The position numbers and the translations under genes were made by a program. Shown piece after piece: positions 49,191 to 61,100 of a DNA stretch of 64,000 bases (its first letter is position 1; each line of letters starts with the position of its first letter). The DNA is from Apteryx mantelli (taxonomy: Eukaryota; Chordata; Aves; Apterygiformes; Apterygidae): assembly GCF_036417845.1 (NCBI RefSeq), contig NC_089980.1, forward strand, positions 53,380,501 to 53,444,500. Direction: 5' to 3'. The notes beneath the pieces were generated by a model that saw only the letters and a program-made list of their open reading frames with translations, made no database searches and was not told the DNA's origin.

Positions 49191-52100
49191 GTGGGAGCCG
49201 AGGGCGGGCAGGAGGATGCGGGGGGAGCGTGGCCGGGCAGGAGCGCCCTTCCTCGGCGGTGCGGAGGGTTGCGGGCCCCAGCCTGAGCGGAAGGAGCGCT
49301 GAGGTCCTCCCCGGCTCTTGGGCTGGAGGAGGCGATAAGGGCGCTTTGGAGAGGCGCGGGGGCGAGCGCATCCTCAGGGGGTGTCTTGTGCCTCCTCCCC
49401 GGCGGAGGAGCCACTCGCCCCGGCTCCCACCCGATGCCGCGCGGTTGCTGCTCGCTGTGGTCGAGCCCGGGGCTGAGCTTGTCCAGCGCTGAAGTGCTGC
49501 CGGGCCCGCTGGAGGGTGCCTGGGGTCCGAGTGCCTCCGGTCTGGGGGGTGCGAGGCCCCGCGGCCGCGGTGTGCGGAGAGGGAGCGCTGGAGTAGCCGG
49601 TTGGCGTGGGAACTACTGGTAGTATCCTTATATAACGGTCCAGTTGCACGGAGGAGTTGCCTGATCCAGGTAAACAACAGTGCTTGCTGTCTGAGGAGTG
49701 TTGTGTTCAGAGATCTGGGGCGCATCACGCCCTTGGCCCTTTAGACAGAAACTTCGGTGTCCTTAGAAAGTTGATGGCCGCATGTTCTCGTGGTAATATC
49801 AATGCCCGGGCTTGGCTGCTGAATGCGGTGCGTGTTTTGGTTGTGTCTGTGTACCTGTGGGACAGCGAAGGATAAGAACGCTCCTTCTTTCTGTAAGTTG
49901 CCCTCATGGCTTCGGAAGGGCAAGTGTCTGTAGGTGAGAGCCTGGTGTTCATGAGCAGTACATCCATGTAATAATAAGAACTGGTGTCAAGTAGGGAAAG
50001 ATTTTAGCAGGGCCAAAGACATTAGAGTGAGTTTGTATGAAAATAGGAAATGCGCAATGGTGCAAAGTGTCTTGTGTTTCTGATTATTTTTCTTATTTTT
50101 TTTATATTTCTGCTTTGTATAGTAACCTGCCATATTTTAAGTGACCATCCAAGGCAGTGTGTAGCCTAGCATAGATAGCTTTTATTGCAGTATTTTTTTT
50201 AACCCCTCGGGCCCTCAAGTATAACATGAGTTTTTTGGGTTTTTTTTTAAGCTTGTTTTAGTAGCTATATTAGTATAAAATGCAGTTCTTTTATTGGGAT
50301 TCTTAATGGAGTCATCAGCAAACTGTCATGTGGTTTTCTTAGGAGTACTGAGAGAGATTCGTTGTTGCTCTTTCATAAAATTAATATATTGTATTCAGTG
50401 TTTAAACTGCAGTTTGATTTGCACAGAGAAAAAATAAGTTAGCCATTAGTTCTCAGAGTGATAGTACCTATTTCTTTTCTCTCATTCTGCAACAATTGCG
50501 AAGTAAAACATGGAGGAACAAAACAAGGAGTCCCAGGTGTCTTTCTAATGAGGATATGTTGAAGCAATTAAAGTACAACAACCTGACAACACTAATAAGT
50601 TTGTCGATATAAATATGTTGCTTGTTAGTATATGCATTTATTCAGGTTTTTGTTAAAGTGCTGTATACATTTCTCTGTCCTGATTTCATAAGGAGAAATT
50701 GATGCAGGTTAGATATTGTTCTTTTATTGTAAAAGGTTGATATAACTTGGAGAAGATAAGTTAGAGGTTTAACACCTCCAGTGCAGCTCTGATATCTATA
50801 CAAGGGCTAAGCTAGGTTTGACAGTTCATAGAAATACTTGGATAAGCACATTGGAAATACAGAAGGAATAGCAACTGACTTCTGTCTTCTTTTTGGTCAC
50901 AAATCATAGTAGGTTAATGTTTCTAGAATTTACCATAGAATTCAAAATAATTGATGGCATAAACTTGATACTTGCCACTGTAATAAAAGTTGTGATAGCT
51001 TACACTAGAGTGCTTGGCTCTACACTTGTGAAATAAATTAACTAGTATAGTCCATTTTAAAAAAGGCAAAATACTAATTGTGTGACTAAAAAAAACGGGT
51101 TTTGCTTAACACCTAGTTTTAACTGTGTAATACATCGTTCTTATTTTGTTGTCTATAGTTTAACAAAGAATTTCCTGGAGGATCCTAGTGCTGATGAAAA
51201 TGAAGCAGTCTTCTGCATCTTCTCAGAGTGTTCTGTCATTCAGCAAGTTAGAGCACTGAAGATTACAGTAATAGTAAAATGGTTCTAACTGGGGCACTTG
51301 AACCCTGTGCTGCTGTTGTATTAGTCTGTAGTGAACTGACTCCTTTGTTCAGAATTGGCATTTCATATGTGTTGTCAAAACATTTTATATATTGCGCTTT
51401 GGTACAGAAATAGTGTTGTTTATTTCTATATCACACTTTCAAAGGAAACGTTGTTTTTGCTATTTTATATACACAGGGAGCTAACTGCTCCAATTTTGGA
51501 AAGTAGTGAGAAACTAAGAACTTCATTTCCTTGCTCTTGTTACTTTAAATGAACTTTTCTCTTTAAAAATTCTTAGACCTCTTTTAGTTTTGGGAGAGGG
51601 TTTATCTTTGGCTCTTTATAATCTTCTGAATAAGCTGCAGTGCACTTTGAAAGATTTTGTTAGAATCAAAAATTTATGGGAAACATCTGGCCAAAGTGCA
51701 ACTTTCATTAGTTTGCGATCTTAGTTAAATAAAGCAGCTACAGCTTTTTCTACAGGGATTTGACACTGTTTATAACTACTACATGTTTGTTTGGAAGGTT
51801 TTCCCCTGAAACTTCCATTTCAGTTTCACATAGATGGTGGAAAAATGTTTTTGAAAGCAGTGGATAGCTTCATGAGATGGTCATCAAAATCATTTCCTAC
51901 TCTTTATCTTCTGAGTCCAAATTTTTGCCACTCTCCTTTCAGCTTAATGAATTCTTATCTTCACGTATGGTTTATCCAGTTTAATATTTGAGCAATTTGT
52001 TCATAGTTATCTTTTTTTGTACTTTTTATTAGAATGAAAAGTTTTGTTGTTTTTTTTTTTGTGGTAAAGTGTTACACGTAAAGATGACAAAATGAATTTC

Positions 52101-55100
52101 TGCCTATTTGTGACTGATAAGAAAGTTTGAACTTTTTAAAATAAAATCTTCCTAGATTAAAATGCCTGGGGATTTTATTTCTGGAAGTATCAAGAATTTG
52201 ATATTTGTCTTCTGACTTTGAAATTGGCACTTCTGTAGATCGTGAGCTTTCTTGGCTTTTGTGAAATGCCTTTAAATGAGCAGTCACCTTCCTAGATGTC
52301 TGTCCAGGTTTGAAGTTAAACAACATTAATAATGGCAAACATAGCAACATGGAACAGTTGGGTAAAGTTACTTTTCTTAAATGAGTTTCACTTCATTGCC
52401 ATCCCTGATATTTAATCTGCAGATCTGTGACATCCTGTTTAGTCTCTCAGGAAAGGCAAGATCTATAAAAGCTGAATTTTCTGCTAAAAATGCTTTATTG
52501 TCAAGCTCTCACATCTCCATTCTCTCAGGGGAAAAATATCTTTAAAAAAATAAATAATAATAAACCCACTTTCCAGGCTTCCTTTATGCTTCATAAAAGA
52601 ACAGAAGCCTACAATTCAGTTTCTAGTGATGTTTTTACATTAAGCTTGATGGCTTTGGTTATATAAGGGTATCTGTGCTATAAAGTAGTTGAGTCTTTTA
52701 TCATGCATAAAACAGATGATTTCATAATCTCATCTAGCCTTGAAATCTATGGAAAAACAAACATGAAATATTTTTCTTCTCCTTTCACACATAACCTTTT
52801 AATAGTTAGAAATCTACTAACCCATTCAAGATATAAAATGTACAGGCCTCCCTATTTTTAAATGCTTTCAGGCCATCCTGTATGTTGATGAATTACTTGT
52901 CTTGCTAAAGAATAGCCATAGTTAGCAGCAGCATTTGGTTCCATTTCTCTTAGACATGGACTAAAGCATTAACATGCATTTAAAGTTATAATTTAAAGGC
53001 CTTTAAAACTTGTTTATATTTGTTTAGGAAGCTATGCTTATGAGATTTAATGACATTTATTATATGAACATTTATAGAATCACACTCTGTGTTTAAGCCT
53101 TTCCCATGGACACTGTTAGGTTGCTGTTTTGCGGTAGTTTAAGCTGGTATAAGTTGGGCCTGCTTTCTCTACTCACTTGTACAGTCCTATTTCCTCTCCT
53201 GTGTTGGCAGTAGCTCTCCTGCACTTGTTTTGGTAGAAGTAGTCTTGCTGGTGCAGTGCTTTGAGCTAGCATGCTGTGCTGGCACAAGAGAAGGGATGGG
53301 GCCTTGGAAGCTCAGATGTAGTTTCACAACACCTTAAATAGATCTTCAGCCTTACAGTATAGGTGCCTGTACCTGTTTTTCCTAATATTTATTGGTAGAA
53401 TTTAACTGTGAAGTTATTAACTTGTTGGGTAGAAAAATACCTATTCCCCTTTTCCCATGCCTCTAAAGAAACTAGCTGGACTCCTCTTAAACTTTGAGAA
53501 GGAATAGAAGACTAGGATGACAACGCATGATTGTGCTTCTTTAGGTAATTCTGCTATTAAGCCAGTGAACATTTGGTAGGAGTGTACTTGAAACACAGTT
53601 TTCTGATGCGCTAATCTAATGTCTTGGTAGTCTGGAAAATCTTGCTGCTCATTTCGTGGAAGGTTCTATATGTTAGATCTGCCAAAGAACAAATTTCAGG
53701 GCTGAAATTGTTGGCCTCTGATTGACATTGATTTGGTATTGCACTAGGAGGTGGACATAAGCTCAAGAAAATGTAAAGATCTATTATTTTCCAATTCTGG
53801 ATGTGTAAAGTATCATGTTAGTTACAGAGTATTTTAATGATAAGAACTTATTTGCTGTGGAACTGCATATCACTAATATTTCTTTTGACTGTTTTTTTTT
53901 CTTCTCTAGAGGATTTATGAGGCTAATGTTGCATTTCTTGATTAAAAAAAATTAATCAATCTGATGTATTTTTCTAATAGCTCACAGGAGTCCTAGATGA
54001 CTGCTTATGCGACATAGAAAGCATCGATGACTTCAATACTTTCAAGATCTTCCCGAAAATACAGAAACTGCAAGAGCGTGATTACTTCAGATATTACAAG
54101 GTACAATTAGAATGGCATTTTCCTGTATAATTTAAATAAAATCCAGAAAATGTAGGGAGGATTACCGATCAAATCAACTCAACTTGCATTAAGTTCTCTT
54201 TTAGAAGCCCACAGCTGTCTAATTTGGTCATAGCTGATTTTCAGTCCCTGACAGTTATGCTGGTCATAAATCCTGTATTTGCTATGTTAATCCTGTGGCC
54301 AGTGACAGTAAATCATAACTTTTCTCATTAAACTGAAGTGGTAATTTTAAAGGTAGTATCTTTGTACTGCTGCATCTGGGAAAGGACTGTATTAGACACT
54401 CTGATACCATGCAGAACTTGTCTTCTAACTAATGTGCATAATTTGGAATTTGAAATTTTGTGATGATTTTCTTTTCTTATCAGTTGTTGTCTTTGTTCTG
54501 GTTTTAGTCTTTGCTCTATAGAGAACCTTTATTCCTTTGGAAAAAAAAAAGTATAAATATTAATTTTCAAATAGTATATACTATTATTCTCTAATGATTT
54601 GAAAGATTGGGCTTTCTGTATACTCAAATTTGATGAGCAAAATAGGACTTTGCAGCTTGATGCTTCTATTCTTTCTCAGATGTGCTTGACAGGAAATAGA
54701 GGTTGCATTTTTGACTGAGCTAATCAAGTGGCTCTTTACTACGGGGAAGAGATGTTCCACTCCTGGGCAGACCATCCTGCCCCTTCACTACTTTTACTTC
54801 TGTGGCTTGTCTAGCTGTGCAGTAGGCCAGTGTAACTCATTAACCTGATAGAAAATTTTTTTTTGCAGGATTTAACAAATTATCTGTCTGAGTTGGAATT
54901 GGGCAAGTATCAGAATTCATGGAGGATGGGGTTATGTATGAGAGGAAGGAGAGAAGAAGACTACTAGCATCTTCACTTTCTAGTATGAGCAAGCAGTAAC
55001 ATGTAACTTCACCCTGAATCTCCTCCTGCTACATGGTGCAGTTCTAACTTCAGTGTTCAGGAGAAACAAGATACGTGCAACTTCAGTGAAAACATATCAC

Positions 55101-58100
55101 ATAGTAGTGGTAATTAGATTCTCCAGAGGCACTAAGAACATGTAAAACAAAGTATTTGAAGAAGGGGAGTAACAGGTTTACAAACTATACAACAGGAATT
55201 TTATCCTGCAAATTTAGGGGAGGATAAAATTTTCATTTCAAAAGCTTGTATTCCTGCAGTTCTGCAGATCCTACTTTAATAGTGTCTGTAGTACAATCCT
55301 ACCTCATCTTTCATACAGTTTTTGTCTCACCAACAATACTGTTCATACGCCCAAGTATATAAGCATTCATGCTTAGAATTTGCCTGCATTGCAGAGAGCA
55401 TAGGTTAACACCTGAGCAATACTTTTATTCAAGTTGGAATCTGTCCGTATTACTGATTAGTCCTCCAGTGGATAGTTGTGTTCTTCCAGTTGGCACAGAA
55501 CTGAGAAAACAAAATGTAGTGTTTCAACATACAGAGCTGGGAGGATAGCCAGGCATTTAAACTTTTTTGCATTACTGACCTTTATAATTGATGTGCAACT
55601 ACAAGTGCTGTTGTGCAGTCCTCATCCCCACACCGTAATTATGTGCTTTAAATTGTAGTAGGGAAGAATATGTTGAACAAGCAAACTGATTACAGAAACT
55701 AGCAAAGTTTTTCTACACTTTCCTTTTTGTAAAAGCAACGGAGTTTTTGATGTCCCTGCACAAAATCATGGAAGTGCACATAGGTGAATGAGGAAATTGT
55801 GAGGGTATGCAGTGCTCATCTAGGTCAACTACAGGGTAGCTGAATACTGCATAAAGGTATATTAATTAGTATAGGTAGTATATTAATTTTGGGAGTGAAA
55901 ACACTCCTACTCTGAAGCAAGTTAACTTGTAGCAGGAATTTGGATCATCAGCTCTTGTAACTTGAGTTGCACCATCCCCATTGTGTTACTAGTTCAACAG
56001 CCAGAGAACTCAAACTTTAATCTGTAAGACTTAATGGGCTGGCTAGTTTTTGTTTAAAGTCTTGCTTAATTTATGCTAGTTGGTTGCTAGATAGCTAGTG
56101 GGACATTTTCTCAGTGAAATAATAAAGGAATAATTTTCTCTCAGTGTAGTTTTATACTGTGTTTATACAAAACACAAAATATGGAAGCCTAATGATAAGG
56201 AATCTAACATTTATTTTGTGATAATAGTGAATAACACTGTGAACAACAAAGTCTAATACTTTGGTCTCTAAAGAAAATAAAGGATGTTTTGTGTAGTGAG
56301 TGCATAGCTGGTATTGATTAAAGCACGTGTACTGTACAACCTCAGTTTGTCTTGCAAGCGCATGTGCTGGATTTTAGTGCTGTTGAGTCATTATGGAACT
56401 AGTAGATCTTGATATTCAGGTGTTTTCCAGAATTAATCTATAGTTTAAACAGCAATATCCTTTTAAATAAAAGTGTTCCTCTGTATAAGAAGAGAGATTC
56501 CCTAGTTACTTGACCCTTATATATTCCAAAGTGTGTCAGTATTTATGTTGTTAGGGATTAATTTTAAAGAAGGTTATAGTTTTAACTATGGTAGCTGGTC
56601 ATTTTTTGTGTAGCAATTGGTGTGGGAGGGCATGTCTTCGTGTAATTCTGAGCTCTTATTGTGATAGTGGTGGTAATGCATAATATAGCAGTTTTCTGTG
56701 CTTTATTAAAAAAAAGTGGGAAGAAGAAAAAAAAATTCTGAAGCTTTGCATGTTTTTTCCAGGGGCGGTGTTTCTAGAATTAATAGAGGAAATGAAGGGG
56801 AGGGGGGAAAGCAGCCTAAAATCTTGTCTTTTAAAGGAACTGTGCTAGCATGGCTTGTACTGTAACTAGAAGATAGTTGTCATTTCTAGGAAGTTATACC
56901 ATCTGCTGAGTATCTTTTTTTGGTTAGCTTTTTGGTTTGTTTTTTCACTGAGGAATGGCTTTAACACTTCAAAGCTGACTTTATATTTCCCATTCATGCT
57001 GAGTTAAGTGCATCAAAATGGAAACCTGGAAGAAAGTCTGTCTTTCAAAATGTTAGTAGTGGACAGTAGTGCAAAGCCATTGCTTTCCTACCAGCGTAAC
57101 AGTTAACTGTATGTATGTTTTGAAAATATAGAATGAAGAGTACTTGCTGAAAGGTTTGAGGAATGAATTCAGTATAATGGTAGTTGAGCAAGTCAAATTT
57201 TAGTTTTGCTCCTAATCTTCTCTCCTGCTCCTTTTGAGTAATCTTGACTCCATGTATGTACAAAATTAATTTCTTATATTAGGGCAAAAGAAACTAATGC
57301 ATTTTTCTAACTCTTCTACCTGATGGTATGCTAAATACTTCCTACTCATTTAAAAAACAGCACCTCATTCTGTATTTTAAAAGCATAAATAGAGTGGAGA
57401 AGATTAGTTGCCTTAAAACACGGGGTAGGTGATGGTGATTCTTTAGAGGTATTCATAGAATGTCTGAAGAAATCTGGATTTGTGTGTTTTTGGGGTTTTT
57501 TTTGTGCTTGTTTGTTTGCTTTACGTTGGTAAGTAGTGCCACAAAAAAAATTCCTTCAAGCTTGAAAGTTTGTTTCTTTTTCTGGTACATAGTTTTGATT
57601 TTCTTTAGCTGTCAAAACAAAGAAAACGGACTGGAGGGAGAGTAAAATCTGACTATAATGCCTCTCAGGTTCTTCATATTGTGTCTGCTTTGTATGAGAT
57701 TCATTTTGGTACATTTCTCCTTATGCTTAGTACGTTATGTATAATGTTGGAAAAATTCTTTTTTTTTTTTTTTTAACTGCTGAGACTGTGCTTTGACAAT
57801 TCAATGAATTTAGCCATTGGACTTCTAATATAGTATCCAAAAGGAAAAAAAGAAAAAGAAACAAAAAGAAGCCCCTTAAAGCAAATCACTGATCCAGTAT
57901 AAATGCACTCTGGCAGTAAAACATGTTCAGAGCACTCTGATGGATTAAAGTCTGTTAGATCAGTGTTTGTCTTTCCATTCCTCACAGTCACACAAGCTTA
58001 ATATTGTGTTCTGTAGATTAGACACAGTGATGCAGATGTACACCTGCATCTGATCTAGATCACGTGTGGGTAATATGGTATTTGCTCGACGGTGTGAATC

Positions 58101-61100
58101 TGTGACCCAACAGAATGAATGACTGCAAAACTACATGTTGAAGTTCTGATGTAAAGGACCTGATTGCTGTAGCTCTACAGGTTTAGCAGGTGCTGTAACT
58201 GCTCCTTGAACTGAAACAGTCCTGACCTGTACTGGTTTATGACATAATTTTTATTTTTTTTTAAGCAGGTGATCTGACTTCAGTTTTTTTCTATTTCATT
58301 TTAAGAGGAAAACAAAGTTAGGAGAAAGGAATATTATGGAAAAATTGAGTTTAAGCTTTGCTTCCTTCCCCTTTCCATTACTGCCAGTCCATCTATGAAG
58401 GATCAATAATATGAAGTATGGCCTTTCTGTTTTAAGGCCTTTCAAAAGATTATTAGAAGTGCTTTGAGAGTTTTTTGTTTGAATAAAGAAGAACTACTGG
58501 ATAATAAAGATCATAGAGTCACAGAATAGTTGATGTTGGAACCTCTCGAGATCATCCGGTCCAACCCCCCCGCTCAAAGCAGGGTCAGCTAGAGCAGGTT
58601 GCCCGGGATCGTATCAAGTTGAGTTTTGAATATCTCCAAGGGTGGAGACTCCACAAGATGTTGGATAGTTTCTGTGAATGAAAGGTAGGAACAGCTAATA
58701 TATAGATACCTGCCTCTTTGAATGGAGAAAAGGGGAAAATCCTTTCTAATAAGCAAAGGATGACCTTTTCATTAGCTGCATTGAGAGGGTGGGGGCCAAC
58801 ATTCTTTTCCCCATCTTCAAAGAATACCTGTAGCTTTCAGGCAGTCCTGTGATTTCTAAGGTCTCTTTGAAGTCCTAGCATTTAAAGCTAACTGCCAGCT
58901 TGACTGAATTTGTAACAAGTAGTCTAGATCTTTTTTTTTTTTTTCTTGAACTGTATTGTTACAGGGGAGATGTGTGGATGTCCCTATAATATTCTAACAC
59001 TGCTTATTAGAGTGGTGAACGTTTTTGAGAATGATGATGACCAGGAACAGCTGAAGATTATTTGAAGTAAAGCATTCTAATTAAAAAACAAAGATTTATC
59101 AGGATTTGTACTTTTTTTGTAGCTTGTAGAAAGAACAAAATAAATGTTGCACTTGCTACTTCCGGAATAATTTCTTAGTTTTAGTGGTTTATCAAATCAA
59201 GTCTAGGATTTCTGTAATATTGTTATTGATGTTCTGGCTCAGATTAAAGTAGTTCTGAATTCTTGTTCTACTTACCCAGAATTATGAGCATGATACTTGG
59301 TGGTCTTGCCCCACTCTAAGTTGTCTAGCAGTTGGGTAGTGAGAGAGGGATCTTGGTAATAAGCTTTTAAAGTGAGGTTTCTCAAACTTCCGTGTTTCCA
59401 GGATCCATATCTCCTGTAGAGGAAAAGGATGGCTTGTCTGAAAGTATACAGTTAGATTTGCATTATGTTCTTAGGATTGTAATTTTCTGCTGAGTACAGT
59501 AAAATAAATTTAGGAGTGTATTTGGGAGAGTCATCAACTGTAAACAATTAGCTCTAAGCTCAGTTTGTCAACAGTTGTCTTTAATCAATATGCTACGGCT
59601 TTTTCTGTCGTACATAGACTTTTTCGTTTTCACTAATACTGAAGTATGCCTGTTGAAATAAGTTAGGATTCAGCTTCAGTGCAGTATTCTTGAGTCTCAA
59701 ATGTTCTCTTGCATGGTCACAAAAATCTTATCTGGGATGGCTTCCCTGTATTGATATTTTAAAGAAAATTTTTTCTTCACTCAGATGCTGGTGAAGCTGC
59801 TTTAAGTGATTCTTCTGTGGATTGATTCATTGTCAGTACAATCTACTAATTCACAGTAACTGTGAAATTTTAGATTAACTGGTGGAAAGGAGTTAGCTCT
59901 AGAAAGTAATTTCCTTGAGTGTGAACTTCAAGTACTGCTTTTCTTTCAAGTTTCCATGATGTAGTATAGTTTTACATAATTATAGAAACTCAACGGAACT
60001 AGTATTAATATTATTAATTCTGTTTAATTTTTTCAGCAGTGAAGTTTTTAAAAAAATAAAGCAATCCCATTTGAAAATTATTTGAGGTATAACAAACCTT
60101 TAATTCCACTGCCTATTTTAAAACACTTTTATAAAGTGCTGCTAAAATGTTAGCTTGCATTATAAGAGATTTGTGATTTTAAAATAAAACTGTTGTTGTT
60201 GTTAATGGAACAGTTATTCAAGTGTGCTCAGTGGTTTCAGTTTTTCTCCAAATTAAAAGGCTGAGTAGTATGTTTCTTTTATCATAGCAGGAATCCTGCA
60301 GGAACTATATGCAGTGGACGCCGAGCTCATCAGGGCATGGGATTTGGAGTTTAGCTGCCAGTTCTGTGCACAAGGGGCTGCTCTGGCACTAGTGCACTAG
60401 GTGTTTAAGCTTTGTTTCCTGTTTGTTTTTTCTCCATGTGTAAAATGGATAGTGTAGAATAGCATGCAAGAGAGACGTACTACAAAAATGTTCCTACATA
60501 TGAGGAGGGAAAACCATGTTTTTCTGAAGACTGAGATTAACTCCCCCATCAATTTAAACTTTCAACAAATTAGCTATAGCAAGAATACTGTTCTTGTAGT
60601 ATGTGGCTCTACACATATGCTGTACAGCTTGAGTGTATTTTTTTTCCCCCTAAATTACTGTATGGATTAGTTTTATGACTTAAGATTTATAGACTTAAAT
60701 TACTTCTTATAATTGCATTTATGATTCTTAAATTCTTGTGTTGAAACTGCTCTAGGGCCAAGTGCCATCTTTGGTAATAGGCTTAATTTTACAGTGCATT
60801 TTATAGAACTTGCTGACTTTGACTGCAGGATCAAATCCCATATCTACAACAGTTTCAAATGTGAAGTGGTACTTACCTCAAAACATTAAGGATGCAAGTT
60901 GTTAGATACAAGTAGTAACTTCAGTTGAGTGTCTTCATGAATAGTATTTATCAACTAAAGGAAACTAGTACAAGCTGTGCTAAAGGAAAACAAAATCAAA
61001 GAATAGCAGTAACTTTACCATTACTCTGAAAGTTGCCAAACTGATATATATATATTTTTTAAACCAGAAGATGGTGATAACTACTGGGGATAAATGCTTT

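Larger units (their letters stand above)
48400..49580 (+). promoter_or_regulatory. ERO1B: CpG island, ERO1B promoter
   Basis: A CpG-dense, GC-rich block of about 1.2 kb spans the ERO1B first exon. It has no obvious TATA box. It contains a perfect ERSE (48729-48747), a ZNF143/Staf-type site (48819-48838) and an alternating GCGC tract just before the latter. Transcription probably starts between 48840 and 49088. A GTGAGC donor at 48935 could end an alternative non-coding first exon. Confidence 0.8.

Noticed and set aside
48381-49728. Frames of 90-280 codons on both strands in the ERO1B CpG island
   Set aside because: Same low-complexity GC artefact. Only the 49089 signal-peptide frame is supported by its donor and phase to exon 2.
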